Source: Lysinibacillus parviboronicapiens (GTDB lineage: Bacteria; Bacillota; Bacilli; Bacillales_A; Planococcaceae). Taken from it: a stretch of 64,000 bases of DNA. A program made the position numbers and the translations under genes. The notes beneath the pieces were generated by a model that saw only the letters and a program-made list of their open reading frames with translations, had not been told where the DNA came from and did not search any database. Of the stretch, positions 52,119 through 61,948 are shown one piece after another (position 1 is the first letter of the stretch; each line of letters starts with the position of its first letter). The DNA is taken from NCBI RefSeq assembly GCF_003049575.1, contig NZ_PYWI01000003.1:124001-188000 (forward strand). The letters are read 5' to 3'.

Positions 52119-52160
52119 GAAAAAACCCAGCTATTTTATTATTGTAAAATAGATGAGTTG
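52119..52160 (-). terminator. terminator of ywlC
   Basis: CTATTTTA pairs with TAAAATAG, extended outward imperfectly, then GGGTTTTTT on the minus strand, directly past the ywlC stop. Confidence 0.65.
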
Positions 52161-52166
52161 AATATT

Positions 52167-53201
52167 TTATGTTATATACCACTTTCCACCAGCAGCTTTT
52201 TCAAGTCTATTCATAATGGCTGCACCTACACCTTCAGTAGATGTTGTCGTTGCTAATATCAATGTAGCTTGTGTTTTGTCACAAGCACGTAAGGCATGGT
52301 ACAACGCCGCACCCATCTCTTCCTTATTAGCAGCTACACCAATAGAAAAATAATAATCTACTGAAATATTAACAAAACTTTCTGGTGCTAATAGTGCAAC
52401 TTTATGCCCTTGTGAATGAAGTTGCTGTATAGCCTGTTCCACTTTCTTTTTATCACAATGAATTAAGTATACAGGTGCATTTGGAGCATAATGCGTATAT
52501 TTCATACCAGGTGCTTTCGGTGTAGATTCCATATGCTGTTCTATTGTTGTCGGCTGGATTACAGGACCAATTGCTTCCTCAAGCATTTCCTTCGTAATAC
52601 CGCCAGGACGTAATATGACCGGTGGTTCATGTGTTACATCAAGTACAGTCGATTCAAGACCAATGCCTGTAGAACCTCCGTCTAAGATATAAGGTATATA
52701 ACCTTGTAAATCATCCTTTACATGAATCGCTTCAGTTGGACTTGGCTTTCCACTACGATTTGCACTCGGAGCAGCGAGTGGTTTTTTAATATGGTGGAGC
52801 AATGCTAATGCCACAGGATGATCTGGCATACGAATTCCGACAGTGTTCAGTCCTGCTGTCACGCTTTTCGCCAGTACATTTGGCTTTACCGGCATGACGA
52901 GTGTAAGTGGGCCTGGCCAAAATAAATCCATGCATTTCATTGCAACTTCTGGAATATTTTCTATATAAAGCTCAACTTCTTCTTTTGTCCCAATGTGGAC
53001 AATGAGTGGGTTATCTGAAGGGCGACCTTTTGCTTCAAAGATTTTTTTTACTGCATAATCATTTGTTGCAACAGCACCTAAACCATAAACCGTTTCAGTG
53101 GGAAATGCCACAACCTCACCTGCATTTAAGATATCCACAGCCTGTGTATAATTTAACTGACTATTCACATTACTGTCCACAATCTTACAAACGGTTTCCA
53201 T
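52167..53201 (-). CDS. ywlC: L-threonylcarbamoyladenylate synthase (Sua5/YwlC type)
   Basis: 344 residues: an N-terminal YrdC domain (GEVVAFPTETVYGLGAVAT, KGRPSDNPLIVHI, PSANRSGKPSPT) and a C-terminal Sua5 domain (about 235-344, starting near PGMKYTHYAPNAPVYLIH). It makes threonylcarbamoyl-AMP for the t6A37 modification of ANN-decoding tRNAs. Complete, with the Sua5-type extra domain as in B. subtilis YwlC. Confidence 0.94.
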   Translation of the reverse strand: METVCKIVDSNVNSQLNYTQAVDILNAGEVVAFPTETVYGLGAVATNDYAVKKIFEAKGRPSDNPLIVHIGTKEEVELYIENIPEVAMKCMDLFWPGPLTLVMPVKPNVLAKSVTAGLNTVGIRMPDHPVALALLHHIKKPLAAPSANRSGKPSPTEAIHVKDDLQGYIPYILDGGSTGIGLESTVLDVTHEPPVILRPGGITKEMLEEAIGPVIQPTTIEQHMESTPKAPGMKYTHYAPNAPVYLIHCDKKKVEQAIQQLHSQGHKVALLAPESFVNISVDYYFSIGVAANKEEMGAALYHALRACDKTQATLILATTTSTEGVGAAIMNRLEKAAGGKWYIT

Positions 53202-53303
53202 CGCGAATACCTTCTTTCAATTGTTTGTTTTTACTGAATTTATCCACATTTTGTTTATAACTTACTAAAAATTGTGTATAAGTTATCTGAATTTGTGCAC
53301 AAT

Positions 53304-53885
53304 TTATTCGAATAAACCTTTAATCCATTCCCAAATAAAGAACGTAGTCTGTTCCTGTTCTTCTTCCACTACTTCCTCTTTTTCGGGTTCACAAATGGAT
53401 GGAAATATGCTACACCACCAGTTATCACCGCGTGCATCACCTATTTTCACGACGATAGAATGGTACATTTTTTGTGGATAAAACATAGCATCTTGTCTCT
53501 TTGGTGGGAATAAGTTATCCCCAAGTACAACCTCTGTACGCACTTGTGGATAATTTTCTTTTATTTCTTCTTCAATTTGCTGTTTTAATGTTACAAATTG
53601 TTCGCTATCCACAGTATTAGTAGCAACTACTTGATTAAAATAAGGTTTTAAATCTTTCACAAGTTGCTCTTTTGCTAATTGATCGCTAGCCGTATTACTA
53701 TTCGCAATCACTCTTATACGAAAATCGTTTTCTTGCTCACTGTTCGTAGTTTCCTGTGCAGCACCTATTAATGTTGGAATATATAAAGCACATAATTCTA
53801 AAACTATCGCCATTAATACTAGTCTCACAAAAGCTAGTAAAATATTTTGTTTAGGTAATCTAATAATCTTGTATTCGTTTAACAT
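53304..53885 (-). CDS. spoIIR: stage II sporulation protein R
   Basis: 193 residues. A signal-anchor helix (about 15-42) is followed by a secreted region with NDFRIRVIANSNTASDQLAKEQLVKDL and QDAMFYPQKMYHSIVVKIGDARGDNWWCSIFPSICE, the conserved SpoIIR core. Secreted from the forespore, it triggers SpoIIGA to process pro-sigma-E in the mother cell. The ribosome-binding site AAGGAGGG is strong but lies in the 3' arm of a hairpin. The acidic EEVVEEEQEQ tail extends past the family core. Confidence 0.92.
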   Translation of the reverse strand: MLNEYKIIRLPKQNILLAFVRLVLMAIVLELCALYIPTLIGAAQETTNSEQENDFRIRVIANSNTASDQLAKEQLVKDLKPYFNQVVATNTVDSEQFVTLKQQIEEEIKENYPQVRTEVVLGDNLFPPKRQDAMFYPQKMYHSIVVKIGDARGDNWWCSIFPSICEPEKEEVVEEEQEQTTFFIWEWIKGLFE

Positions 53886-53926
53886 AAAAATCCCTCCTTG
53901 CTCAACATTGTTGTCAAGAAGGAGAT
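53886..53926 (-). promoter_or_regulatory. stem-loop that pairs with the spoIIR ribosome-binding site
   Basis: On the minus strand, CTCCTT (53924-53919) just past the prmC stop pairs with AAGGAG (53899-53894), the spoIIR Shine-Dalgarno, with an inner CAAC/GTTG stem (53913-53903). A TTTTT run follows, so it could also end prfA-prmC transcription. Confidence 0.55.
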
Positions 53927-53929
53927 TCT

Positions 53930-54787
53930 TTATACATGAATTTCACAAAAAATCATTCTAGGTTTTCCATTAATATCTTTTTCCACAGTCACAGTAGCCT
54001 GTGGAAAACTATCCTTAAAAAACTTTGCCACCTGATCCCCCTGTGTATAACCAATTTCAAGACCAATTAGCGATGGTTTGTTCATAAGTGCCGGTAATTG
54101 TTCAGCTAATTTACGATACAATATCAACCCATCTTCTTCAGCAAAGAGTGCGCTGTGCGGTTCATGCTCTAAAACTATCGTTGACATTTCCTGCGCTTCA
54201 TCAAATGCTATATACGGAGGATTCGATAGTACAATATCAAATTTCTCTTCTGCAAGTGGCATCGTTAAATCCCCAAGTCGAAAATCTACATCCGCCGCTA
54301 ACATTTGGGCATTCTTTTTTGCTGTTGCTAGTGCTTCCTCCGATAAATCTGTTGCTACTACTACTACTTCAGGACATTCTAGCTTCATAGAAATAGCTAT
54401 AGCACCACTACCAGTACCGATATCTGCTAATTTCAACGATTTATCATGAAATAATTTATTAATACGATTTACAGTCCCGAGTACTAACTCCTCAGTTTCC
54501 GGTCTAGGAATAAGCACCGATTCATCCACTAAAAAGGTACGACCATAAAATTCCTCGCTACCGACACAATATTGAACAGGACGTCCGTTAGCATGCTCCT
54601 CAATTAGCGCTACAAATTGTTTACTTTGCTCCACACTTAACGTATCCTGCAAGTGAAGCATGACACCTGCATACGTAGAGCCTAAAATATGTTGCATCAC
54701 AATTCGTGCAGCTGTTTCTTCACGCCCATTATCCACTAAAAAAGAAGAAGCCCAATCAAGGGCCTCCATCACATTTTTATAGATCAT
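53930..54787 (-). CDS. prmC: release-factor glutamine methyltransferase
   Basis: 285 residues: an N-terminal helical domain and a SAM-dependent methyltransferase domain with [15 protein letters not shown] (motif I) and the NPPY motif in [10 protein letters not shown]. It methylates the Gln of the GGQ motif of RF1 and RF2. The start overlaps prfA by 11 bases, the usual coupling with its substrate. Confidence 0.95.
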   Translation of the reverse strand: MIYKNVMEALDWASSFLVDNGREETAARIVMQHILGSTYAGVMLHLQDTLSVEQSKQFVALIEEHANGRPVQYCVGSEEFYGRTFLVDESVLIPRPETEELVLGTVNRINKLFHDKSLKLADIGTGSGAIAISMKLECPEVVVVATDLSEEALATAKKNAQMLAADVDFRLGDLTMPLAEEKFDIVLSNPPYIAFDEAQEMSTIVLEHEPHSALFAEEDGLILYRKLAEQLPALMNKPSLIGLEIGYTQGDQVAKFFKDSFPQATVTVEKDINGKPRMIFCEIHV

Positions 54788-55853
54788 CGTTTAATCGCTC
54801 AAGCTTCGATGCCTGCTCTTCTAAAATAAGTGCATCAATGATTTCGTCCAGTCTACCCTCGACGATTTGATCAAGCTTTTGAATCGTTAAACCAATGCGG
54901 TGGTCTGTCACGCGGTTTTGTGGATAATTGTATGTGCGTATACGCTCGGAGCGGTCACCCGAACCAACTGCTGATTTACGTGTTGCATCGACTTCTTTTT
55001 GTGCTTCTTGCAAATACATATCAGCTACACGGGCGCGAAGAATTTTCATTGCCTTTTCACGGTTTTTAATTTGAGAGCGTTCATCCTGCATCGAAACGAC
55101 AACACCTGTTGGTAAATGTGTCATACGAACAGCTGACATCGTTGTATTTACTGATTGACCACCAGCACCAGAAGATGCAAATGTATCAACACGGATATCT
55201 TTTTCATGAATTTCAACATCTACTTCCTCTACCTCAGGTAAGCACGCAACTGTCGCTGTTGATGTATGAATACGGCCTTGTGATTCTGTCGCTGGCACAC
55301 GTTGTACACGGTGTGCACCATTTTCAAATTTGAATTTTGAATAAGCACCTTGCCCATTAATCATAAAAATAACTTCTTTATAGCCGCCCATTGGGTTTGG
55401 CGTCGCTTCCATAATATCGATTTTCCAGCCCTGTGCTTCAGCATAACGAGAATACATACGGTATAAATCCCCCGCAAAAATATTCGCCTCGTCACCACCA
55501 GCTGCACCACGAATCTCCATAATAACGTTTTTATTATCATTCGGATCTTTCGGAATCAATAATACACGTAAGCGTTCTTCTAATTCCTCTTGCTGTTCTT
55601 TTAATGAATTGAACTCTTCTTTTACCATCTCGTGCATGTCAGGATCTTTTTCACTATCTAACATTTCACGCGCATCTGATAATTGCGCTTTTACTTCTTT
55701 ATATTCACGATAAGCATCTACTGTTTCCTGAATATCAGACTGTTCTTTCGAATATTCACGTAATTTTTTACTGTCATTCACGATATCAGGGTCACTTAAA
55801 AGTTCATTCAGCCTTTCATAGCGATCCTCTACAGCTTGCAGTCGATCAAACAT
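54777..55853 (-). CDS. prfA: peptide chain release factor 1
   Basis: ATG 55853 follows AGAGGTG by 6 bases; the GTG at 55862 overlaps that site. 358 residues. The GGQ loop is [13 protein letters not shown] and the stop-codon anticodon tripeptide is PAT in [11 protein letters not shown], identifying RF1 (UAA/UAG) rather than RF2. Complete. Confidence 0.97.
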   Translation of the reverse strand: MFDRLQAVEDRYERLNELLSDPDIVNDSKKLREYSKEQSDIQETVDAYREYKEVKAQLSDAREMLDSEKDPDMHEMVKEEFNSLKEQQEELEERLRVLLIPKDPNDNKNVIMEIRGAAGGDEANIFAGDLYRMYSRYAEAQGWKIDIMEATPNPMGGYKEVIFMINGQGAYSKFKFENGAHRVQRVPATESQGRIHTSTATVACLPEVEEVDVEIHEKDIRVDTFASSGAGGQSVNTTMSAVRMTHLPTGVVVSMQDERSQIKNREKAMKILRARVADMYLQEAQKEVDATRKSAVGSGDRSERIRTYNYPQNRVTDHRIGLTIQKLDQIVEGRLDEIIDALILEEQASKLERLNDDL

Positions 55854-56155
55854 AGATTTCACCTCTATTTAGTTTTTTAGCTTTAATCAGCAGTAGTCAC
55901 CGATACTGGTGACATAAATACAAAATTTCAACCTTTATTCAGCGAACGGCGAACGCCTACCGAATGAAGGGAACTTAGACAAAATGGACCACATCTTGTG
56001 GCATTATCGAAATGACTAACATTGTGTCAGCTCTTAATATGAAGCTAAGCTCTGTTATCATTCAGACGACAAATACCACTGTAATTGAAGTATCATAATT
56101 TTCATTCATTCCATTACTAAGTATAAGGAAAATTTCACATGTATGCTACTTTTTC
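55854..56155. other. intergenic region upstream of prfA
   Basis: No gene is seen. A small perfect inverted repeat TCACC/GGTGA lies near 55896-55911. The prfA promoter should be here but was not fixed by eye. Confidence 0.5.
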
Positions 56156-56287
56156 TTATATGGTTAAAGCTTTACTTTCTTTAAAGCCGCCACAATCGAT
56201 AACTACGAAGTTAGGCTCACATTTGTCGCTACACTTTTTGTATTGCACTTGTTGCTGTAGCGATGCGCCGAACTGGATGATTGGCAT
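56156..56287 (-). CDS. possible small protein after tdk
   Basis: An ATG at 56287, 14 bases past the tdk stop, opens 43 codons: MPIIQFGASLQQQ, then YKKCSDKCEP and FVVIDCGGFKES. It has three Cys, one pair as CxxxC. The upstream AAGAAAG is a weak ribosome-binding site. The same frame extends back into tdk. No family is recognised; it may be spurious. Confidence 0.3.
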   Translation of the reverse strand: MPIIQFGASLQQQVQYKKCSDKCEPNFVVIDCGGFKESKALTI

Positions 56288-56300
56288 TTTCGCGCTTTCT

Positions 56301-56873
56301 TTATAGTGAGGGATGCGCGTGGCATTTGCGACATACAGGAAAGTAGGAATCATTCCCTCCAATTTGAATTTGGTCACCTGTGTAGACAGGATGCCCATTT
56401 TCATCAACCCGTAAATTCATAGTCGCTTTTTTATGACAGAACCAACAAATCGTTTTCATCTCTTCGATTTTATCTGCATATGTAAGCATATACTGACTGC
56501 CTTCAAACAGCTCATTTTGAAAATCATTTTTCAAACCAAAGCCCATCACTGGAATATCCAGCTCATCCACAATATTCGCTAATTGTAGCACATGCGCTTT
56601 TTTTAAAAATTGTACTTCGTCGACAAGTACACAGTATGGTTTCACTACATTGTTTTTCACAAGTTCATAAATATTTGTATCATCATAGACAGGGATGGCT
56701 TGTTGTCGTAGTCCCACTCGACTTGAGACATATCCTACCTCATCTCGCGTATCGAGCCCTGATGTAAATATCATCACTGGCTTTTGTTGTTCCTCATAGT
56801 TATGCGCAACTTTCAGTATCTCAATTGATTTACCACTATTCATCGCGCCATGCTTAAAGTATAACTGTGCCAT
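56301..56873 (-). CDS. tdk: thymidine kinase
   Basis: ATG 56873 follows AAAGGGAG by 8 bases (frame open to 56903). 190 residues of the type II thymidine kinase family: P-loop [25 protein letters not shown], and a zinc-binding lasso with CWFCHKKA and CRKCH. It salvages thymidine to dTMP. It lies between rpmE and prfA as in other Bacillales. Confidence 0.95.
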   Translation of the reverse strand: MAQLYFKHGAMNSGKSIEILKVAHNYEEQQKPVMIFTSGLDTRDEVGYVSSRVGLRQQAIPVYDDTNIYELVKNNVVKPYCVLVDEVQFLKKAHVLQLANIVDELDIPVMGFGLKNDFQNELFEGSQYMLTYADKIEEMKTICWFCHKKATMNLRVDENGHPVYTGDQIQIGGNDSYFPVCRKCHAHPSL

Positions 56874-57124
56874 TTTGTTTTCTCCCTTTCCTCTATCGAT
56901 CATGGGTTCTCACTTTAATTCCCATGGGGTTAGCGGCTTTGCTAAAAATTAATCTGTTCTTAGTAAAATGCCACGTCCTTCGGCATAAAAAAACGTCATC
57001 GTGTTGGCTCTTATGCCGTTATGCAGCTTAAACACTATTAAAATCCGGATGCCAGATATTGTTGTGTGTAAGCGAAGCGTCAGCAATGGAACAAAATGAC
57101 CTGATACATTCACTATATACTGAA

Positions 57125-57160
57125 AAAAATACCTGCCAAGCACATGCTTGGCAGGTATTA
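57125..57160 (-). terminator. terminator of rpmE
   Basis: AATACCTGCCAAGCA pairs perfectly with TGCTTGGCAGGTATT around a 2-base centre, then seven T on the minus strand, a few bases past the rpmE stop. The rest of 56904-57124 has no recognisable gene. Confidence 0.9.
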
Positions 57161-57168
57161 AACTAACA

Positions 57169-57372
57169 TTAGTTTTTAAGACCGTATTTTTTGTTGAAAC
57201 GATCCACGCGACCATCAGCAGACGCGAATTTTTGACGGCCAGTGTAGAATGGGTGACAGTCGTTGCAGAACTCGACAACGATGTTTTCTTTCACTGAACC
57301 AGTTTTGAAAGTGTTACCACAAGAGCAAGTTACTGTTGCTTCTTTGTAGTCTGGATGAATTCCTTGTTTCAT
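57169..57372 (-). CDS. rpmE: 50S ribosomal protein L31, zinc-binding form
   Basis: 67 residues. [22 protein letters not shown] and [16 protein letters not shown] show the four Cys (C16, C18, C37, C40) of the zinc-containing L31 (C+ form), unlike the Cys-less YtiA paralogue. [10 protein letters not shown] is diagnostic. GAGAGGAG precedes the start by 9 bases; a sigma-A promoter lies upstream. Confidence 0.97.
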   Translation of the reverse strand: MKQGIHPDYKEATVTCSCGNTFKTGSVKENIVVEFCNDCHPFYTGRQKFASADGRVDRFNKKYGLKN

Positions 57373-57480
57373 ATTCGTTTTCTCCTCTCGCCCTGAACCA
57401 TCTGGAACAGAGTATTATCGAACTGTACCTTACATAGCCCGAATATGTCGGCTACATATGTACACGTTACATACTTTAGA

Positions 57481-57510
57481 AGTATAACATAAATAATTTA
57501 TTTTTATCAA
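57481..57510 (-). promoter_or_regulatory. sigma-A-like promoter of rpmE
   Basis: TTGATA (57510-57505) and TATACT (57486-57481) on the minus strand are 18 bases apart, about 110 bases upstream of the rpmE ATG. Confidence 0.65.
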
Positions 57511-57555
57511 GAAAGAAAATTGCTATAAATATTGTTTTAAATTTCAATCTAATAC

Positions 57556-58605
57556 TTACCCGCGAACTTCGCGATAATCATGATCTTCTAAACCTATTTT
57601 TTTATTACGTTCCTTAAAACGAATGTTATGCGACGAAACATACGCAACTTTCGGTGCATCCGGCTCTAGATAAAGTTTTGCACTATTTAATGCTAATACG
57701 CCGTCAGTAAAAGCCCCAGCTATTAACCTTACTTTACTAGGATGATCTATAAAATCACCCGCTCCAAAAAGACCTTCAATATTTGTTTCACGCTTTTCAT
57801 TTACAATGGCAACTCCGTCTTGTATGTTTATGCCCCATTTTTCTAGTGCTCCATAATCACATTTTAATCCATGATTAACGACTACTGCATCTACTTTAAT
57901 ACGCTCCGTTACGCCTGTTTCTTTATGCTGGATAGAGACATATTTGATTAGGTCTTCATCACCATGTAACTGGACCACTTCATAGGGTGTTCTAACATCT
58001 ACTGTGGATTCACGCATTCTTAAGACATTTTTTTCATGCCCACCAAACTCATCGCGGCGATGGACAATTGTTACACTTGCTGCAATTCGCTCTAACTCAT
58101 TTGCCCAATCAACGGCTGAATTACCACCACCAGAAATTAGCACATGTTTGTTACGGAAGACCTCTAACTCTTGCACCGTATAATGTAAATTCGTTACTTC
58201 AAAACGATCCGCACCTTCAACCTCTAATTTTTGCATAGCTAGAACACCATAACCAACTGCTAGAATCACTGTCTTTGAATAATGTTTCTCGCCAGTTGAC
58301 GACGTCAAAATAAATGTACCATCCGCTTGCTTTTCTAAGTTTTCAACCTTTTGGTTTAACACAATCGTAGGGTCAAATGTTTTAGCTTGTTGCACCAATT
58401 GCTCGATTAGTTGTTCACCTAATATAGGTGTTACACCACCCACATCCCAAATCATTTTTTCAGGATAAATTAACATTCGACCACCTAGTTGCGAGCTGTA
58501 TTCTATCACTTTTGTTTTCAAATCACGCATGCCACTATAAAAAGCAGTATAAAGTCCAGCTGGACCTCCACCGACAATTGTTACATCATACAGTTCTTCC
58601 GACAT
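57556..58605 (-). CDS. ferredoxin/flavodoxin-NADP+ reductase (YumC/YcgT type)
   Basis: 349 residues, thioredoxin-reductase-like fold without the CxxC redox pair. FAD motif [22 protein letters not shown] motif [17 protein letters not shown], and the second FAD segment [27 protein letters not shown] are seen. Such enzymes reduce ferredoxins or flavodoxins. Placement directly downstream of a Fur-box-controlled siderophore-binding gene suggests an iron-linked role (YcgT-like), for example reductive release of iron; that is inference. Confidence 0.85.
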   Translation of the reverse strand: MSEELYDVTIVGGGPAGLYTAFYSGMRDLKTKVIEYSSQLGGRMLIYPEKMIWDVGGVTPILGEQLIEQLVQQAKTFDPTIVLNQKVENLEKQADGTFILTSSTGEKHYSKTVILAVGYGVLAMQKLEVEGADRFEVTNLHYTVQELEVFRNKHVLISGGGNSAVDWANELERIAASVTIVHRRDEFGGHEKNVLRMRESTVDVRTPYEVVQLHGDEDLIKYVSIQHKETGVTERIKVDAVVVNHGLKCDYGALEKWGINIQDGVAIVNEKRETNIEGLFGAGDFIDHPSKVRLIAGAFTDGVLALNSAKLYLEPDAPKVAYVSSHNIRFKERNKKIGLEDHDYREVRG

Positions 58606-58662
58606 ACTAAATACCTCATTTCATTTCTTATTTAATAGGAGATTTTGTACTTACCGCGTATC

Positions 58663-59617
58663 TTATTTTTCACTAGTTTTCTTATCAATCAACATAGTTG
58701 TCACTTCTTCTACTTGTGCAAGAACAGCAATCGGATCATATGGCCAAAATCTTTCCGGATTTAAATAGAAGACATTGTTATTTTTTACTGCATCTAGCGA
58801 TAACCATAAAGCATCTTCTTTGTTTAACTCAGCACCCTTCGATTCATCTAGGAAAATATAGTCTCCCGCATATTCGGGTAACACTTCATAAGACACTTGT
58901 TTATATGTTTCACCAGCATCAATTAATTCCTTTTGAATACGCTCTGGTGCTTGCAATTGCAATTTTTTATAAATTGCTTGCCCACCACGATAAATACCGT
59001 CACCGTATAAAAAAATCCTTGCCAAATGCGCCAAAGATAGAAACTGTTTCGTTTTCATCCATAACAGTTGCTAATCTTTCTGTATGCTCATTTACTTTTT
59101 CTTCAAACATTTTTAACCAAGCTTCTCCTTCAGCTTGTTTTCCAAAAATCTCAGCAAGCCCTACCACTTCTTCTTCAACTGAACGATATGTTTCGTATGG
59201 AATCACAATCGTTGGAGCAATTTTCGAAAATTTTTCGTAATCTTCTGGTTCACCAGATGCTGTTAGTATTAAATCTGGTTGCAACGCTAAAATTGCTTCA
59301 ACACTATTTTCTCCTGTGTTGGCAATGCCCTCTATTTGATTTTAAATATGGACATTTTCTAAATCTCGTTGTGTTGCACCAACTGGCTTAACTCCTAATA
59401 ATAATGATGTTGGTAAATATGCATCTACAACTAGACGTTCAACTTTAGTAGGGATTTCAATTTCTCCGTTAATTGTTGGTACCTTTTTTGTTGTAGCTGT
59501 GTTTTCTTCCTCTTTCGCATTGCTATCCTTAATAGCGTCATCTTTGCTACTACAACCTACAAGCAAAAGGGCAAGTATTAGTGAAAAACCTGTAAAAAAT
59601 TTTTTGAAATTTTTCAT
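58663..59617 (-). pseudogene. iron-siderophore-binding lipoprotein, disrupted twice
   Basis: The frame starts at 59617 with a lipoprotein signal (lipobox LLVGC) and a FecB/FhuD-type binding domain. It is stopped in frame by TAA at 59342-59344, where ENVHI is followed directly by NQIEGIANTGENSVEAILALQPDLIL in the same frame, so an AAA-to-TAA change is likely. The frame continues to 59000 and is lost in a run of seven T (59008-59014 region, FGAFGKDFF); the rest (LYGDGIYRGGQAIYKKL to the end) is one base out of phase, so an extra T explains it. Three pieces together make a normal protein of about 315 residues. The gene is preceded by a Fur box and a good ribosome-binding site. Confidence 0.88.
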
Positions 59618-59637
59618 TTTAAATCTCTCCTAATAAT

Positions 59638-59656
59638 GATAATAATATTCATTCTC
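59638..59656 (-). promoter_or_regulatory. Fur box
   Basis: GATAATAATATTCATTCTC matches the 19-base Fur consensus GATAATGATAATCATTATC at about 15 positions. It lies 21 bases upstream of the binding-protein start, between it and the permease gene stop, so iron repression of an internal promoter is expected. Confidence 0.75.
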
Positions 59657-59684
59657 AATGAGTGTCTTTAAAAAATATAATACT

Positions 59685-60722
59685 TTATTCCTTTACGCGC
59701 GCTAGCAAGTATAAGAAATATGGCGCTCCTAAGACAGCAACTACAATACCTGCTGGAATTTCAGAAGGCTCTAAAATGGAACGGCCAATTGTATCAGCCA
59801 ATAAGACAAGTAAACCCCCTACTAATGCTGATGCTGGCAATAAAAATTGATGTTTTGCTCCAACTAGCTGACGTGCTAAATGAGGTGCAATTAATCCAAC
59901 AAAGCCAATACCCCCACTGACTGAAACACTTGCTCCAGCTAAACCAACTGATGCCGCTAATAGCCAACGTCTTTCCTTTTCAATGGAAGCACCTAAACCA
60001 ACTGCAGTTAAATCACCTAAATTCAAAATATTTAACACCCGTGATTTAGCATAAACGAATGGGAATAATATCAATAACCACGGTAGCAAAGATAAAACGA
60101 ATTTCCAATTCGAACCCCAAATACTCCCTGCTAACCATGTGGCAACAAATTGATAATTTTCAGGTGACAAACGAAGCGTCAGCACAATCATTGCTGAACT
60201 TATACCTGCCGCTACCGCAATTCCTGTTAATAGTAGACGCATTGGTGTAATACCTTCATGACGTTTATAGGAAAGTGTATATATGACAATGGCTGTCAAT
60301 CCAGCACCTACAAAAGCTAACACAGGAAGTAAGTAAACTGGAGCTGCCGTTGTTGCTGGAAAGAATGAAATAAACAGCATTACCGCTAGACCAGCACCTG
60401 CATTTATTCCTAAAATACCTGGATCCGCTAAAGCATTTTTTGAAATCCCCTGTAAAATAGCACCTGAGGTAGCTAAACCCATACCAACCAATACAGCGAT
60501 AATAATACGTGGCAGTCTAAACTCATATAAGATTAACTGCTGTTGAGCATCGCCAAAACCAAATAGAGTACGTATAACTTCCATTGGTGTCAGTTTAATC
60601 ACACCTGTATTCATACTAATGACAAACGTAATAACAATGAACACTACTAATATACTTAGAATGAAGAAATTTTTCTTTCTAGCCTTTTGTTGACTGGCTG
60701 TTAGAAAGCTATTATTATTCAT
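59685..60722 (-). CDS. FecCD-family siderophore permease, second of pair
   Basis: 345 residues with about ten membrane helices. LPRIIIAVLVGMGLATSGAILQGISKNALADPGILGINAGAG near the N-terminus and GGIGFVGLIAPHLARQLVG near 270 (the loop that contacts the ATPase) are FecCD hallmarks. It overlaps the preceding permease by 4 bases. It forms the importer channel together with that protein and the FhuC-type ATPase. Confidence 0.92.
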   Translation of the reverse strand: MNNNSFLTASQQKARKKNFFILSILVVFIVITFVISMNTGVIKLTPMEVIRTLFGFGDAQQQLILYEFRLPRIIIAVLVGMGLATSGAILQGISKNALADPGILGINAGAGLAVMLFISFFPATTAAPVYLLPVLAFVGAGLTAIVIYTLSYKRHEGITPMRLLLTGIAVAAGISSAMIVLTLRLSPENYQFVATWLAGSIWGSNWKFVLSLLPWLLILFPFVYAKSRVLNILNLGDLTAVGLGASIEKERRWLLAASVGLAGASVSVSGGIGFVGLIAPHLARQLVGAKHQFLLPASALVGGLLVLLADTIGRSILEPSEIPAGIVVAVLGAPYFLYLLARVKE

Positions 60723-61774
60723 AGTTCTTTTCCTCCTTTACGCGCTAAGTATAAGAAGAATGGAACACCGATAAAGGCAATAATTGCTCCAATTGGTACT
60801 TCGTAAGGAGGATTTATGGTACGTGCAAAAAGATCTGCTAACACAACAAGCAAAGCTCCATACACTAACGAACAAGAAATAATCCAACGGTAATCATGAC
60901 CTACTATGTATCTCGTTATATGTGGAATAATTAATCCAACAAAGCCAACCGCTCCTACTACAGATACAGCTGCTCCTGCTAATATTAGAACCACAATCAT
61001 ACCCCAAACTTTTATAACGCCTGTACGCTGTCCTAGCCCAATTGCAATTTCCTCTCCTAAGCTCAGAAGTGTAATCGAACGTGATAATATAAGTGCCCCT
61101 ATCATAGCGACAAGTATCCATGGAGACAATATCTGAAGGTGATACCATTTCGTTCCGGACACACCACCTGCATACCAAAAAGCTAAATCTTGTCCAATAC
61201 GATAATAGAGTGCAATCCCTTCTCCCAATGCTCCTAAAAGTGCACTAACAGCTGCCCCCGCCAGTACTAAGCGCATTGGTGTTAAACCACCTTTTGCTAT
61301 TGAACCTATGCCATACACGATTACGACCCCTAACCCTGCTCCTACAAATGACCATAAAATTAAAAACATATAGGGTAACCCAGGGAAAAAGGCGAAGCAA
61401 ACTGCAAGCATAAATGCTGCACCTGAGTTTAATCCCAACAAACCAGAGTCTGCTAATGGGTTGCGTGTCATTCCTTGCATAATAGCGCCTGCCACTGCAA
61501 AGCACCCACCTACCAATGCTGCTCCAAGTACACGTGGTAATCGAATATCACGTATAATTTGATGCGCCGTTAAATCTGGTGAAAAATGAAAAACGGCTGT
61601 CCAAACAGTGCCTAATGAAATATCTGCCGCTCCAAATGAAATAGACAAACCAATAGCAAATATTAATGTAATAAGACCTACAATTAGTGCCACAACAGCA
61701 CGTACTGGATGAGAACGTCTTTGTAGCTCTTCTAATTTCCCGAGCCCTTCTACTGCTTCTGCTGACGTAGTCAT
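60719..61774 (-). CDS. FecCD-family siderophore permease, first of pair
   Basis: 351 residues, same topology as its downstream partner: LPRVLGAALVGGCFAVAGAIMQGMTRNPLADSGLLGLNSGAAFM and VGAVGFVGLIIPHITRYIVGHDYRW. A basic cytoplasmic N-terminus (about 1-25) precedes the first helix. The two permeases are paralogous and probably form a heterodimer, as in FhuB/FhuG or FeuB/FeuC. The substrate siderophore cannot be read from sequence. Confidence 0.92.
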   Translation of the reverse strand: MTTSAEAVEGLGKLEELQRRSHPVRAVVALIVGLITLIFAIGLSISFGAADISLGTVWTAVFHFSPDLTAHQIIRDIRLPRVLGAALVGGCFAVAGAIMQGMTRNPLADSGLLGLNSGAAFMLAVCFAFFPGLPYMFLILWSFVGAGLGVVIVYGIGSIAKGGLTPMRLVLAGAAVSALLGALGEGIALYYRIGQDLAFWYAGGVSGTKWYHLQILSPWILVAMIGALILSRSITLLSLGEEIAIGLGQRTGVIKVWGMIVVLILAGAAVSVVGAVGFVGLIIPHITRYIVGHDYRWIISCSLVYGALLVVLADLFARTINPPYEVPIGAIIAFIGVPFFLYLARKGGKEL

Positions 61775-61948
61775 GCTTTTCCTCCTTAATATCTATCCGT
61801 TTAAAACTTTATTTCCTATTTAATAAGCAAAATCCACAGCATTCCTTTGTTCCACATCAGGATCAACAAGGTGTAGCGTACTTAGCTTGTGTTACTGCTT
61901 ATTCTTCGGCAAAGAAAGGACTCATCAATGATGAAAACTTTCCGTTCA

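Noticed and set aside
56949..57278. Minus-strand frame of 109 codons overlapping rpmE
   Set aside because: It shares the rpmE region in another frame, crosses the rpmE terminator, and lacks translation signals.
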